This document shows, piece by piece, positions 1 to 10,212 of a stretch of 64,000 nucleotides of DNA (within the stretch, counting starts at the first letter, position 1; each line of letters begins with the position of its first letter). Location of the stretch: positions 4,836,001-4,900,000 of the forward strand of contig NZ_AP022606.1 in assembly GCF_010728725.1 (NCBI RefSeq). Direction: 5' to 3'. The notes under the pieces are model-generated. The model had not been told where the DNA came from. It did not search any database and saw nothing but the letters and a program-made list of their open reading frames with translations. The DNA comes from Mycobacterium branderi. GTDB taxonomy: Bacteria; Actinomycetota; Actinomycetes; Mycobacteriales; Mycobacteriaceae. The translations under genes were made by a program, and so were the position numbers.

Positions 1-655
1 CGCCGCGAATCAGCACCGGCATGGCGTCGGCGCCGCCCACCGTGGCGATCGGGACGATCGGCACGCCGGCGCGAATTGCCATCTTGACAAAGCCTTTTCG
101 GCCGGCGAGGTTGGCGCGGTCGCGCTCGCTCCACGGCCGAAGGGAATCCACCTCGCCGCCCGGCCACACCGCGACGTCACGCCCTTCGGCCAGCGCCGTG
201 GCTATGGCGTCCGGCGCTGCCGGCAACACGCCCATCGAGCGGAAGAACCGGCCGAAGCCCGGGATGGCCATCAGCGCATCGTGCGCGGTGCCGTGCAGCG
301 TGCGCTCCGAGCCGAACCGCCGCCACCATTGCAGCCCAACGGTCCAGGCGTCCCACACGAACGGCGCACCGGAATGGATGCCGACCAGCAGCACCGGCGG
401 CTCGCCGACGTTCTCCCAGCCGTCGATTTCCATGCGGAACCAGTAGTCCACCAACAGATTCCAGAAGAACTTTTGGCGGTGCAAGCGAGATTCGTCCTGA
501 CGGGAAAGGTCCCAGCGCCCGGCGCGGCGGGCCACCCAGCCGCTCAGGCCGCCCTGCGCTCCGCTGCGCCGGTCCTCCATCGCGGCACGGGCCTGGTCGG
601 CGTGTTGTTGTGCCTGCCGACGCACATCGGCGGGTCTGTGGTCGCTAGTCGTCAT
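1..655 (-). CDS. Lysophospholipid acyltransferase family protein (C-terminus beyond left edge)
   Basis: Reading the minus strand from the ATG at 655 gives 218 residues with no stop before the window edge, so the gene is cut here. The segment around residues 93-102 (IHSGAPFVWD) has the His...Asp spacing of the mycobacterial Rv1920-type acyltransferases rather than the compact HX4D box. WPGGEVDS near 164-171 resembles the glycine-rich phosphate-binding motif. Such enzymes transfer acyl chains to lysophospholipids or glycerolipids at the membrane; the substrate here is unknown. In M. tuberculosis a related gene (Rv1920) lies a few genes from mpt63 (Rv1926c), and an MPT63-like gene is the next gene here, which supports the assignment by synteny. 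Confidence 0.75.
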   Translation of the reverse strand, partial: MTTSDHRPADVRRQAQQHADQARAAMEDRRSGAQGGLSGWVARRAGRWDLSRQDESRLHRQKFFWNLLVDYWFRMEIDGWENVGEPPVLLVGIHSGAPFVWDAWTVGLQWWRRFGSERTLHGTAHDALMAIPGFGRFFRSMGVLPAAPDAIATALAEGRDVAVWPGGEVDSLRPWSERDRANLAGRKGFVKMAIRAGVPIVPIATVGGADAMPVLIRG

Positions 656-724
656 GACGGTTCGGGTACCCCATAACAGCCTCCCCGCGCCGAAAACTGA
701 CGCGGGGAGGTCGCCGATAACCGG

Positions 725-1222
725 TCAGGGATGGGTGGCGTTGGACGGTGTCGTCCAGATCAAGACGTCCTCTACGCCGTCGTTGTAGACCACGCCGTTC
801 GGCGGCGCCCCGGTCACGTCGAAGTAGATCTTTCCGTTGGCCTGCTGACCCTGGCTCAGCGGTGCCGGCGGCACGCCGTTCGGGACCGCCACGGTGTCGA
901 TCACCCGGTAGGTTGTCCCGTCGGCCGCACGAGCGTTGAAGTCCGAGATCAGCGGTGTGACGGTTCCACCGTCCGACCGTACGGTGACGTCGGCCTGATA
1001 GAGCTTGCCCTGCGGGGTGTAGCCGGGAATCGCCGTATTGCTCGGCTGCAGGTTGTTCACCGTGTAGTTGGTGACCATCGGGCCGTCGAATAGCGATTCG
1101 CTGGTGCCCAAGGACTGGACGGTGGGGGGCGCGGCCGACGCCATGCCAGCGCCGAAAACACCGGCAGCCGCGAGCGCAGCGGCGCCGATCCCCGTTTTCA
1201 CAGTTGTCGAGGTGAACTTCAC
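725..1222 (-). CDS. MPT63/MPB63-family secreted immunogenic protein
   Basis: This 165-residue protein has a classical signal peptide: basic start, alanine-rich core and likely cleavage after ASA near residue 30. The mature part shares characteristic MPT63 phrases, including NARAADGTTYRV, GKIYFDVTG and a C-terminal EDVLIW. MPT63 is a small secreted beta-sandwich antigen of mycobacteria whose biochemical role is unknown. It is followed downstream on the same strand by the acyltransferase at the window edge, with a 69-bp gap. Family assignment is firm; function is not. Confidence 0.85.
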   Translation of the reverse strand: MKFTSTTVKTGIGAAALAAAGVFGAGMASAAPPTVQSLGTSESLFDGPMVTNYTVNNLQPSNTAIPGYTPQGKLYQADVTVRSDGGTVTPLISDFNARAADGTTYRVIDTVAVPNGVPPAPLSQGQQANGKIYFDVTGAPPNGVVYNDGVEDVLIWTTPSNATHP

Positions 1223-1443
1223 GCTAACTCCTTTCGTTCGCGTCGTTCAGGATTCGTTTCTCGATGCGACGGCCACACTTCAGTGGTCGCCGCCCGCAAT
1301 CGCCGCATACCCACCTGCACCGGCCTCAAACACAATGTGGACGCCCCGCCGGCAAACACGTCTTTTACTGCCGGATAGGCGCATGACTTCGGTGATTAGT
1401 CGTTTCTGGTCGCGGGTAGCCCACCGACGGGAGGTGAACAAGC

Positions 1444-1785
1444 GTGGCCCAACATGTGCGGATCGACCCGCAATTGTGGGACGAGTTCCACCGCGTGGTG
1501 AACATGTCGTCACGGGAGTTGTCCGATTGGTTGCGCACGCGCTCGGCCGGCGAACACGGCGAAGCGCTGCCCGACCGCGCGGGGACCGAGACGGGGCGCA
1601 AGGTCCTGCAGATCCTGCAGAAGCGGCGGGTCGACCTCGACGAGCAGGACGAGCAGACGATGCGCAAGGTGGTCGAGCGAGTGCACGCGCAGCGCAGCGA
1701 GGACCTGGAACCGAAAGCCGGCCAAGAGAATTGGCGATACCGGCTGATGACGATCGGTCACGACCCGTTGAAGGAGACGCGCTGA
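1444..1785 (+). CDS. DUF3140-like small soluble protein
   Basis: This 113-residue, charged protein starts at GTG 1444. It begins with a WDEFHRVVNMSSRELSDWL-type segment and continues with a helical, Lys/Arg/Glu-rich stretch (KVLQILQKRR, MRKVVERVHAQR). No signal peptide or membrane segment is visible. I associate it with the small actinobacterial DUF3140 group, often found near stress-related genes; no biochemical function is known. Its stop codon overlaps the start of the next small gene by one base, so the two are probably co-transcribed, with the SDR gene 9 bp further on. Confidence 0.65.
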   Translation: MAQHVRIDPQLWDEFHRVVNMSSRELSDWLRTRSAGEHGEALPDRAGTETGRKVLQILQKRRVDLDEQDEQTMRKVVERVHAQRSEDLEPKAGQENWRYRLMTIGHDPLKETR

Positions 1786-1958
1786 TGGGACGCGAAAGCG
1801 CCAAACACAACCCACGTGAGGATGACGAGCTCAAACACGAGTTGCGCGGGACCTTGCAGGGAAACCGGTCCAGCCGGGCCGAAGAATGGCGCGACCCTGA
1901 ACCACCGGCCGACGACGACCCGGATATCCCGACCGCCGGTCCGGCGGGCCAGCAATAG
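1785..1958 (+). CDS. Small hydrophilic hypothetical protein
   Basis: This is a 57-residue ORF starting at ATG 1785, overlapping the previous stop (TGATG) and ending nine bases before the SDR gene. The product is very charged and proline/aspartate-rich at its C-terminus, with no hydrophobic core, so it may be disordered. Its placement between two co-directional genes without gaps is the main support for it being real. No function can be inferred. Confidence 0.55.
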   Translation: MGRESAKHNPREDDELKHELRGTLQGNRSSRAEEWRDPEPPADDDPDIPTAGPAGQQ

Positions 1959-1967
1959 GCCACTGCG

Positions 1968-2807
1968 ATGAGTTTTCCCGAGCAGCAGCAACCGGTGCCC
2001 GGCGTGCAGGCTCGGATGAACCCGGTCCCCGATTGCGGCGAAGAAAGCTACCGTGGCTCGGGAAAGCTCACCGGCAAACGCGCGATCATCACCGGCGGCG
2101 ACAGCGGAATCGGGCGGGCCGTCGCGATCGCTTATGCCCGGGAAGGCGCCGACGTGCTGATCGCCTACCTCAACGAAGACGACGACGCGCACGACGTCGC
2201 TCGCTACGTCGAGGAGGCCGGCCGAAAATGCGTGCTGGTGCCCGGGGACCTCTCCGAACCGTCGCATTGCCGCGCAGTTGTCGACCGGGCGGTACGGGAA
2301 TTCGGCGGCATCGATGTCCTGGTCAACAATGCCGGCTTCCAGATGACCCACCAAACGCTGGAAGAGATCAGCGACGACGAGTGGGATTACACCTTCAAAC
2401 TCAATGTGGGGGCTTATTTCTACCTCACGAAGGCGGCTCTGCCGTTCATGGGTCCGGGCTCGTCGATCATCGGCAGCTCGTCGGTCAACTCCGACATGCC
2501 CAATCCCACCTTGGCGCCGTACGCCGCCACCAAGGCGGCGATGGCGAATCTCTCGGCTAGCCTCGCGCAGCTTCTGGGCGATAAAGGGATTCGCGTCAAC
2601 AGCGTGGCGCCGGGTCCGATCTGGACGCCGCTGATCCCGTCGACGATGCCGGCGGAGAAGGTGAAATCGTTCGGGGAGAACGTGCCGCTGGGCCGCGCCG
2701 GTCAGCCGGCCGAGCTGGCATCCGTCTATGTGCTGCTGGCCTCCGACGACGCCAGCTATGTCTCTGGAGCGCGGGTGGCGGTCACTGGCGGCCGGCCGAT
2801 CCTCTAA
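1968..2807 (+). CDS. Short-chain dehydrogenase/reductase (extended-N-terminus glucose-dehydrogenase-like)
   Basis: This 279-residue protein is a classical SDR oxidoreductase. The NAD(P)-binding TGGDSGIG lies at residues 42-49, NNAG at 120-123, the catalytic serine region near 170-172 and the YxxxK motif at Y185/K189. The N-terminal 35 residues preceding the Rossmann fold are typical of a general-stress subgroup related to B. subtilis YhdF/YhxD-type dehydrogenases. It probably oxidises or reduces a small alcohol or carbonyl substrate in the cytosol; the substrate is unknown. The compact arrangement with the two small genes upstream suggests one transcript. Confidence 0.85.
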   Translation: MSFPEQQQPVPGVQARMNPVPDCGEESYRGSGKLTGKRAIITGGDSGIGRAVAIAYAREGADVLIAYLNEDDDAHDVARYVEEAGRKCVLVPGDLSEPSHCRAVVDRAVREFGGIDVLVNNAGFQMTHQTLEEISDDEWDYTFKLNVGAYFYLTKAALPFMGPGSSIIGSSSVNSDMPNPTLAPYAATKAAMANLSASLAQLLGDKGIRVNSVAPGPIWTPLIPSTMPAEKVKSFGENVPLGRAGQPAELASVYVLLASDDASYVSGARVAVTGGRPIL

Positions 2808-2925
2808 CACCTCGCAATCCACCGCCAAGCCCCAACGCCGTTGGGGTGCACCGGAATTGGTGTAGACTGGTGACTGTGCGGGCGGAGTGATTCCACTCCC
2901 CTGACTCCCCGCAGTTAGGCAGCTC

Positions 2926-4086
2926 ATGCATCGTCGGACGGTCCTGAAACTGCCGGTGATGCTTGTTGCAGGCGCAGCACTGGCCCAACTACCGCGCGCC
3001 AATGCGGAGGAACCGGGCCGCTGGCCGGCCGAGCGTGCACACCGGTGGTACCAAGCGCAAGGCTGGCTTGTCGGGGCGAACTACATCACCTCCAACGCGG
3101 TCAACCAGCTCGAGATGTTCCAGGCCCAAACCTACGACCCGGGCCGCATCGACATCGAGTTGGGCTGGGCGCGGTTGCTCGGTTTCAACTGTGTGCGCGT
3201 CTTTCTGCACGATCTGCTGTGGGCCCAGGATTATCGCGGTTTCCAACGACGTCTCGCGCAGTTCGTCGACATCGCGGCGCGCCACGGCATCAAACCGATG
3301 TTCGTGCTGTTCGACTCGTGCTGGGATCCGTTCCCCAAACCGGGTGAACAGCCCGCACCGAGGTCCGGGGTTCACAACTCCCGCTGGGTTCAGAGCCCGG
3401 GGGCCGACCACCTCGGTGACCGCGCATACATCCGCGTTCTCCAGGACTACGTTACCGGGGTGTTGGCCCAATTCCGCAGCGACGATCGCGTTTTGGGCTG
3501 GGACCTGTGGAACGAACCCGACAACCCCTCTCGCGTTTACCGCCAAGTCGAGCGAACAGACAAGCAAGAACTCGTCGCAGACCTGCTTCCCCAGGTGTTC
3601 CGGTGGGCGCGCAACGTCGATCCGGGTCAACCGCTGACGAGCGGGGTGTGGCGCGGCGTATGGGGAGATCCGTGGCGGCGCAGCGTGATTGTGGACATCC
3701 AACTCGCCAACTCGGACATCATCACGTTCCACAACTATGGCCAGCCGGCGGCGTTTGAGGCACGCATCGCCGAGCTGCTGCCGTTCGGGCGACCGATCAT
3801 GTGTACCGAGTACATGGCCCGGCCCCTGGGCAGCACCATTGAGGGGATAGCGCCAATTGCAAAGCGGCACAACGTTGCCGCACTGAACTGGGGTCTGGTG
3901 GCCGGCAAGACCCAAACATATTTTCCGTGGGACTCATGGGATCACCCCTACCCATCGATTCCGGACGTGTGGTTCCACGATCTGTTACAACCGGACGGAC
4001 GGCCCTATCGAGATTCGGAAATCACTGCGATTTCGCCCGTCGATCGCCTGGTGGTCCCGCCGGGCGCTCGAGAGCAAAGCCACTAA
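2926..4086 (+). CDS. Secreted GH5-like glycoside hydrolase with Tat-type signal
   Basis: The 386-residue product starts with RRTVLKLPV, a twin-arginine signal, followed by a hydrophobic stretch and an ANA cleavage site near residue 27. The mature part looks like a (beta/alpha)8 cellulase/mannanase-type hydrolase. DLWNEPDN places the candidate acid/base at E197, and MCTEYMARP places a candidate nucleophile at E295. A Tat signal implies export in folded form. The polysaccharide substrate cannot be read from the sequence. The gene ends 81 bp from the 3' end of tnpB, so the IS inserted immediately downstream without interrupting the reading frame. Confidence 0.75.
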   Translation: MHRRTVLKLPVMLVAGAALAQLPRANAEEPGRWPAERAHRWYQAQGWLVGANYITSNAVNQLEMFQAQTYDPGRIDIELGWARLLGFNCVRVFLHDLLWAQDYRGFQRRLAQFVDIAARHGIKPMFVLFDSCWDPFPKPGEQPAPRSGVHNSRWVQSPGADHLGDRAYIRVLQDYVTGVLAQFRSDDRVLGWDLWNEPDNPSRVYRQVERTDKQELVADLLPQVFRWARNVDPGQPLTSGVWRGVWGDPWRRSVIVDIQLANSDIITFHNYGQPAAFEARIAELLPFGRPIMCTEYMARPLGSTIEGIAPIAKRHNVAALNWGLVAGKTQTYFPWDSWDHPYPSIPDVWFHDLLQPDGRPYRDSEITAISPVDRLVVPPGAREQSH

Positions 4087-4089
4087 TCG

Positions 4090-4260
4090 ATTCGCGCCTG
4101 AGTCGGTAGAGTGCACTGAGAGGTACGGCGGTGACTTCTCCGGCCGCTGGATGCGACCGGCTTGTTTTCACGCGGCGTGCGCGTGACGGGCCAGTCCAGC
4201 CCGAAGGATGTTGCGTGCGGCATGTTCGTCTGCCTGTGCGCGATGACCGCAACATTGGCA
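4090..4260 (-). ncRNA. Candidate omega RNA / right end of the IS200/IS605 element
   Basis: In IS200/IS605 elements the guide RNA of TnpB is transcribed from the 3' end of tnpB through the right end of the element. The 80 bases after the tnpB stop are GC-rich, contain short inverted repeats (CGGCCGG against CCGCCG on the minus strand) and hold no ORF. The exact boundary and guide cannot be set by eye. The call rests mainly on family knowledge. Confidence 0.35.
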
Positions 4261-5346
4261 TTCGAATACCGCTTGGCTGACGCGATTCGCCCGGGCTGCA
4301 TGTCCACAGTTCTCGCAGCCATCGGAGGTGTGGCGGGGGTCGACCTCAATCCAGATACGCCCAGCGTCTTCCGCTTTGGCGCGCAGTATCGAGACGAACC
4401 GTCCCCAGCCAGCGTCACTGATGCTTCGATTCAGCCCGGACTTCGCCCGGGCGCCATTGGCCAGATGTTGGCCAGGATTGTCGTCGTCGGGCACCGGTTT
4501 GGGCCGACGTACCATGTTGGCGATCTTGAGATCCTCCACCACCAACACGTCATAGGACTCCACGAGTTGGCGTGCTTGCTTGTGGTGAAAGTCTTTGCGC
4601 TGGTTGGCGATCTTGCGGTGCCGCGCTCCCACCGTTTCCCGTTTGGCCGCCCGGTTGTTCGATCCGCGCTTGGCGCGGGCAAGCCGCTGCTGCGCCGCCG
4701 CCAGTTTGTCCTGTGCAGCCCGGCCCCATCGCGGGTTCTCGACCTGGGTTCCGTCGCTAGTCGTGGCGAAACTCGCCACCCCGACATCGATCCCGGCCTG
4801 CCGGCCGGTCGCAGGCAGCGGGCTGGGGGGCACGTCGTCACAGGAAAGCACCAGTACCCAGCGGCGCCCCTGACGTTTGATCTGGATCGTCTTCACTCGC
4901 CCTTGAACCTGGCGGTGCACGTGAACCTTCACCTGGCCGACACCTTGTAAGTACACGCGTTTGTGTTCGGGCAGCCAACGGGCGCCGTCACCGTCTTTGG
5001 GCCACTCCACCGAATCGAAGCGGGCCTTACCCTTAAAGCGTGGATATCCGGGCGTCTGGCCGCGTTTGACCCGGCGGAAGAATCCGTCGAACGCCTTGGC
5101 CAAGCGGCGCAGCGTCGCCTGCTGGCTGGAGAACGACCACACCGCCTGATCCGCACGCACCGCGCGGATTTCGCTCAGCTGCGCCGACTGATCCCCGTAG
5201 AAGACGCGGGACTTGCTGTGTGACCACGCATCCCGGCGTTCCTGCAACGCAGCGTTGTACAACTCGCGATGCGCATCCAAGCACGCCGCCAACGCCTGGT
5301 GTTGGCGTGCGGTCGGGCGCAGCCTAAACACATACGCGCGCCTCAC
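4168..5346 (-). CDS. tnpB: TnpB, RNA-guided nuclease of an IS200/IS605-type element
   Basis: This 392-residue protein begins at GTG 5346, whose GTGA overlaps the tnpA stop. The RuvC-like active site is complete: D187 (GIDVGV), E271 (VVEDLKI) and D373 (ADEHAARNIL). The zinc finger is present (C344/C347 and C363/C366). TnpB proteins are omega-RNA-guided DNA endonucleases that help retain IS200/IS605 elements after excision. No frameshift or missing catalytic residue is seen, so it may be active even though its partner TnpA is damaged. Confidence 0.9.
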   Translation of the reverse strand: MRRAYVFRLRPTARQHQALAACLDAHRELYNAALQERRDAWSHSKSRVFYGDQSAQLSEIRAVRADQAVWSFSSQQATLRRLAKAFDGFFRRVKRGQTPGYPRFKGKARFDSVEWPKDGDGARWLPEHKRVYLQGVGQVKVHVHRQVQGRVKTIQIKRQGRRWVLVLSCDDVPPSPLPATGRQAGIDVGVASFATTSDGTQVENPRWGRAAQDKLAAAQQRLARAKRGSNNRAAKRETVGARHRKIANQRKDFHHKQARQLVESYDVLVVEDLKIANMVRRPKPVPDDDNPGQHLANGARAKSGLNRSISDAGWGRFVSILRAKAEDAGRIWIEVDPRHTSDGCENCGHAARANRVSQAVFECQCCGHRAQADEHAARNILRAGLARHAHAA

Positions 5347-5657
5347 GCCGCCACCACACCCCACTGGTGCCCGATGCAGCGGCGTACCGCCGCCTCCGAG
5401 ACGTATCCGACCGCGGCGGCAAAATACGACGGCGACCTCAGCAGCTCCACCAACCGCCGCAGATACGCGAACTCAGGCATCACTTCCTTGGCCACGACCT
5501 CCCACCCATGCCCGTCAGCGATCTGCTCGGCCAGCTCGCCGCAGCGGGCCAATACCCGGCCACCCAGAGCCCGGCGTCGATATTTCGGGCACCACACCAG
5601 GCGCAACCCCAATGAGCACACACCACCATGTGTGCGACGAAACCGGCGCTGCGACAT
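5343..5657 (-). pseudogene. tnpA: Internally deleted IS200-type TnpA transposase
   Basis: The N-terminal part (SLGLRLVWCPKYRRR, then the AEQIADGHGWEVVAKEVMP segment) and the C-terminal part (SPSYFAAAVGYVSE) are recognisable IS200/IS605 Y1 transposase sequence. The middle is missing: after KEVMP the sequence jumps to FAYLRRLVELL. The expected DHVHLF-type HUH motif and about 35-40 following residues are absent. Without the metal-binding HUH histidines the 104-residue product should be catalytically dead, although the frame is maintained. It overlaps tnpB as in intact elements. Confidence 0.8.
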
Positions 5658-6169
5658 ACCGTGAACCCTACGAGACAGGACCGACAAAACCCCGAGCACA
5701 GACTGTTCACATGGCCGATTCCCCCGACCGCTCAAGCCGCCAGTCCCGTCGGGCTGCACTGATGGGAACATCTGCGGCACATGGTGGTTTACTGGTCTAA
5801 TGGAGCCGGGGACTGCACCGGAATTACTCCGCTTGCTACACGTCGACCATGAGCCGGTCGCTAAACAGTGGCCGGCAATCACCGAGTGGTTGTCGGACCA
5901 CAAAGCGACCATTTCGCTGAGGTGCAGCCTGCGCGCCAATGGCTACGGTTATCTACTGAGAAAGGCGCGCCAGGGCGCTCCCCCAATCGGCAGCATCACA
6001 GCACCCACCCACCATCCATAGTCTGTCGGCCGTTACAGTTCGGCAGTCAATTCCCCTAAAGCCTGGACATCGTGGGCCATCGGGGCTACTAATGAGTATT
6101 CCGCTGTCTTCAGAAACGTAGGGCCAGCATCCGTCGAATGCGCCCCTGGGCGCACAACTGGAGTGCGTT
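5658..6169. other. 512-bp stretch holding the IS left end; no gene recognised
   Basis: This interval lies between the truncated tnpA and the STAS gene. It must contain the left end of the IS200/IS605 element; a palindromic stretch around 5735-5770 (on the minus strand, GCCCGACGGG followed by GGCGGCTTGAGCGG) could be its subterminal hairpin. A 73-codon plus-strand ORF at 5800-6021 has no recognisable features and poor support. The precise element boundary was not determined. Confidence 0.4.
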
Positions 6170-6589
6170 TTGGGCTCTGCAACAATCAAAGTTTCTCGCT
6201 CCCGGGCTAATTCGAGCCCACGGTCGAGTTCCGACCCTGGCGCGCTGAGCGTCACCACATCACAACGCGGCCGGGCACTGGTCATCTGCGTCGCGGGTGA
6301 AGTGGACGCGAGCAACGAACGCGACTGGAGATATCTGCTGGCCGAGATGGTCGCGATCGCCGCCGTGCCCGGTCGGGTCGTGGTCGATGTCCGCAACCTC
6401 GACTTCATGGGCTGCTGTGCCTACGCAGCGTTGGCCCGCGAGGCAGAACGGTGCCGGCGCCGCGGTGTGACCCTCTGCTTGGTCAGCCAGGACCCGATCG
6501 TCGCGCGAATTGTGGCGGCGTGCGGACTTCGCTGGCTACTGCCGATGTATCCGACGATCGACGCGGCGCTGGGCGTCAAAGAGGAGTAG
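6170..6589 (+). CDS. STAS-domain anti-sigma-factor antagonist-like protein
   Basis: The 139-residue product has a single STAS domain: a conserved beta strand ALVICVAGEVDASN, then VVVDVRNLDFMGCCAYAALA, where anti-anti-sigma factors carry the phosphorylatable serine in a D-x-S-G context. Here the position reads DFMGCCAYAAL, so a typical serine is replaced, and phosphorylation control is doubtful. Start is proposed at TTG 6170, preceded by CTGGAG at a suitable distance; no in-frame ATG is available upstream. Its role would be partner switching in a regulatory cascade; no cognate anti-sigma factor is nearby. Confidence 0.7.
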   Translation: MGSATIKVSRSRANSSPRSSSDPGALSVTTSQRGRALVICVAGEVDASNERDWRYLLAEMVAIAAVPGRVVVDVRNLDFMGCCAYAALAREAERCRRRGVTLCLVSQDPIVARIVAACGLRWLLPMYPTIDAALGVKEE

Positions 6590-6591
6590 CG

Positions 6592-7907
<1,316 letters not shown>

Positions 7908-8663
7908 ATGATCGCACATCACACCCTCATTCGTTACCTTGGTCCGGCCGCAATTGCCGCGGGCGGCCTCGGTGCCTGCTACCTCGCCGGCCTCGCTGCC
8001 GCCCCATCGGCTTCCGCCCAGCCGTGCCCCGACGTCCAGGTGGTGTTCGCCCGGGGCACGGGCGAAGAGCCCGGCGTGGGCCCCACCGGACAGGCATTCG
8101 TCGACGACCTCCACAACCGTGTTGGCCCAAGGTCGTTCGACGTCTATCCGGTCAACTACCCGGCCACCGAGCAATGGGAGACCGGCCTCGATGGCATTCG
8201 AGACGAAGGCGCTCACGTCGTTTCGATGGCGAGCAACTGCCCGAGTACCCAGATGGTGCTCGGCGGGTACTCCCAGGGCGCGGCCGTGACGGGCTTCGTC
8301 ACGTCGGCCGCAGTGCCGGATGGCGTGGACCCGGCGACCGTCCCGAAACCGCTGGACCCCAAGATCGCTGACCATGTGGCGGCGGTCGTCCTCTTCGGGA
8401 TGCCCAACGTCCGGGCCATGAACTTCCTCGGTGAGCCACCGGTCGTTATCGGCCCGGCGTATCAGAACAAGACCATCAAGATTTGCGCGCCCGAGGACCC
8501 GATCTGCTCTGACGGGATGAATTTCGCCGCGCACGACGCCTACGCCGACGACGGCGCAATCATCGACCAGGGAGCGGCATTTGCCGCCAGTCGCCTTGGC
8601 GCAAATTCCACCGGGCTGGCACCGGGCACCTCGACCGGAGGTACCGGGGGGTTCGGCGAGTGA
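7908..8663 (+). CDS. Secreted cutinase-like serine esterase
   Basis: The 251-residue protein carries a signal peptide ending near ASAQ at residue 38. The mature cutinase fold shows VVFARGTGEEPGVGPTGQAF, the nucleophile elbow GGYSQG with S122, the acid D197 in APEDPIC and the histidine H209 in AAHDAYADDG. Cysteine pairs (C40/C111 and C193/C200) match the family disulfides. Mycobacterial Culp proteins hydrolyse lipid esters at the cell surface. ATG 7908 is chosen because it gives a compact signal peptide. The C-terminal 20 residues are Gly/Thr-rich and probably flexible. Confidence 0.88.
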   Translation: MIAHHTLIRYLGPAAIAAGGLGACYLAGLAAAPSASAQPCPDVQVVFARGTGEEPGVGPTGQAFVDDLHNRVGPRSFDVYPVNYPATEQWETGLDGIRDEGAHVVSMASNCPSTQMVLGGYSQGAAVTGFVTSAAVPDGVDPATVPKPLDPKIADHVAAVVLFGMPNVRAMNFLGEPPVVIGPAYQNKTIKICAPEDPICSDGMNFAAHDAYADDGAIIDQGAAFAASRLGANSTGLAPGTSTGGTGGFGE

Positions 8664-8967
8664 GTTGACGGCTGCTCGCAGCCGGCTCACGCACCCGGGC
8701 GGTATGGCGCACCTCGCTGTGACGGTGCGCCATACCGGGCTCAATTAGCGCTTCCCATGCCGGCGAGCGGATGGAATCGGTTCTGTCCCAGTTCGATAAC
8801 AAACCGCGGCGAGGAAGCCGGTTTCACTAGATGTCCCGCACCCCTCAGGCAGCGCCGCTAGCCGGCGAGCCGCGAACACCCGGGCACGCTCGCGGGACGA
8901 GTCGAAAACAACCAGCCCCCAAGCTGATTGGCGCTGCACGACCCATTACGGGTCAACTCTTGGCGCA
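8664..8967. other. Gene-free stretch after the cutinase gene
   Basis: This 304-bp interval between the convergent cutinase and Eis-like genes has the terminator hairpin at 8700-8737 (listed separately) and otherwise no ORF, repeat or RNA gene that I recognise. Confidence 0.4.
8700..8737 (+). terminator. Perfect 14-bp-stem hairpin terminator after the cutinase
   Basis: GGTATGGCGCACC at 8701-8713 is exactly complementary to GGTGCGCCATACC at 8724-8736, with one further C-G pair and a 10-nt loop. It lies 37 bp past the cutinase stop. There is no U-tract, as is common for mycobacterial intrinsic terminators. Confidence 0.75.
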
Positions 8968-10212
8968 TCAGAAAAGGGTCCCGCAATAGGGTGCGCGTTC
9001 GGTACAAAACGCGGCATCAAGGTCGTGAAGCGAACCGGCATTCAGTTCGGTGACGCGCCCCGCTCGGTGAAGTTCCGAAGCGCGATGCGCGCCCATGTAA
9101 ATCGTTCCCAATTCACCCAGCCCGATTCGGATGTCCGGTGAACCTTCGTCTGGCACGCATTTTCCGACGCCGTCGCGAGTCTGCAGCAAGAATTGTCCTC
9201 CGGCGACGCCAAGCGGATCGGTGACGTCGAGTACCACGTCGACATCGGCGGAGTACTCCCGTGCTCCGAGGGCTTCGGGCACATTCATGATCCGCAGCCA
9301 CAGAAAATCGCCCAAGCATGTCGTTTGGGCAGCGGCCTGATCCTGGAATTTGAGCGGAAGCGGATCATCGACCGGCACCTCGATCTCAATACTGTCGAAC
9401 ATTTCCAAGCCAGATAACGTCGCCAACAGCTCGGTATGCGCTTCGTCCGTCACAGCGCAGAAGTCTTGAATAACCACCGAGCCGAACGGTGGCCGAAATG
9501 CATGCGCCGGCGCTCCGACCACCCGATACGTCAGAAACCCGTCTGGATGAATAACGAAATTCAGCGGCGATCCATCATCGCGTTGCGTCATTCGGTCTTC
9601 CAGAAAATCGGCCCACCACGCGCTGTCCCGGCTCAGCGCCCCGGGGGTGGTGGCACACCACCGATCGTAAATGCGGGGTAAGTGGCTTTTTGCCTCGGCC
9701 GCCACCACCTCCCGGGCCGGGTTTCGGCTGGGCGCAGCACGCAGCTTCGCGGAATGCGGATCAACGTGGAATGTCCGGGCATAGCTCGCCACGCCGGCAC
9801 CCAAGATTTCGTAGACCGGCGGCCGGGTCGGGACACCACAGAGGATGGGGTAACCGCGGTCTTGGAGTATTCCGAAGCCCTGCAGGCTGATCTGCTGCCA
9901 AATCCCCCTTCTTTGATGTGTTGCCGCGACCGTGATCATGGCCAGCCAAGCGGCGTCGAGCGTTGCACCACCTGGCACGGTAAGCCGCAGCCGGTAGTAA
10001 AGGGACGTGGCGACTAGGAATGGGTTTTCCGGATCGGAGATATCCTCGGCGACCAGGATGTCTTCAGGATTGACTTTGCGTTTCCAGGCTTCGATATCGG
10101 CCGGCTCCACGGAATTCCCATATACCCGGGCCTGATTCTCGTAGACCGCCTGCAAGTCGTCGTCGGTTGCAAACCTTATCTTGATGGTGTCGTCCATATT
10201 GTTCATCGGCAT
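8968..10212 (-). CDS. Eis-family GNAT N-acetyltransferase
   Basis: The 414-residue product has the Eis layout: an N-terminal GNAT domain with the acetyl-CoA motif TVAATHQRRGIWQQI near residues 93-107, a second degenerate GNAT region containing FLTYRVVG, and a C-terminal sterol-carrier-like domain. It ends in PYCGTLF, the free C-terminal carboxylate of Eis proteins taking part in catalysis. M. tuberculosis Eis acetylates aminoglycosides and host proteins; whether this paralogue does so is unknown. ATG 10212 and ATG 10197 are both possible starts. The gene is monocistronic and divergent from the mmpL gene. Confidence 0.82.
   Translation of the reverse strand: MPMNNMDDTIKIRFATDDDLQAVYENQARVYGNSVEPADIEAWKRKVNPEDILVAEDISDPENPFLVATSLYYRLRLTVPGGATLDAAWLAMITVAATHQRRGIWQQISLQGFGILQDRGYPILCGVPTRPPVYEILGAGVASYARTFHVDPHSAKLRAAPSRNPAREVVAAEAKSHLPRIYDRWCATTPGALSRDSAWWADFLEDRMTQRDDGSPLNFVIHPDGFLTYRVVGAPAHAFRPPFGSVVIQDFCAVTDEAHTELLATLSGLEMFDSIEIEVPVDDPLPLKFQDQAAAQTTCLGDFLWLRIMNVPEALGAREYSADVDVVLDVTDPLGVAGGQFLLQTRDGVGKCVPDEGSPDIRIGLGELGTIYMGAHRASELHRAGRVTELNAGSLHDLDAAFCTERAPYCGTLF

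Noticed and set aside
1758..3002. 414-codon minus-strand ORF opposite the SDR gene
   Set aside because: Antisense to a clear SDR with all motifs; Arg/His-rich composition.
5800..6021. 73-codon plus-strand ORF
   Set aside because: No family, no clear ribosome site, and overlapped by the presumed IS end; composition is not convincing.
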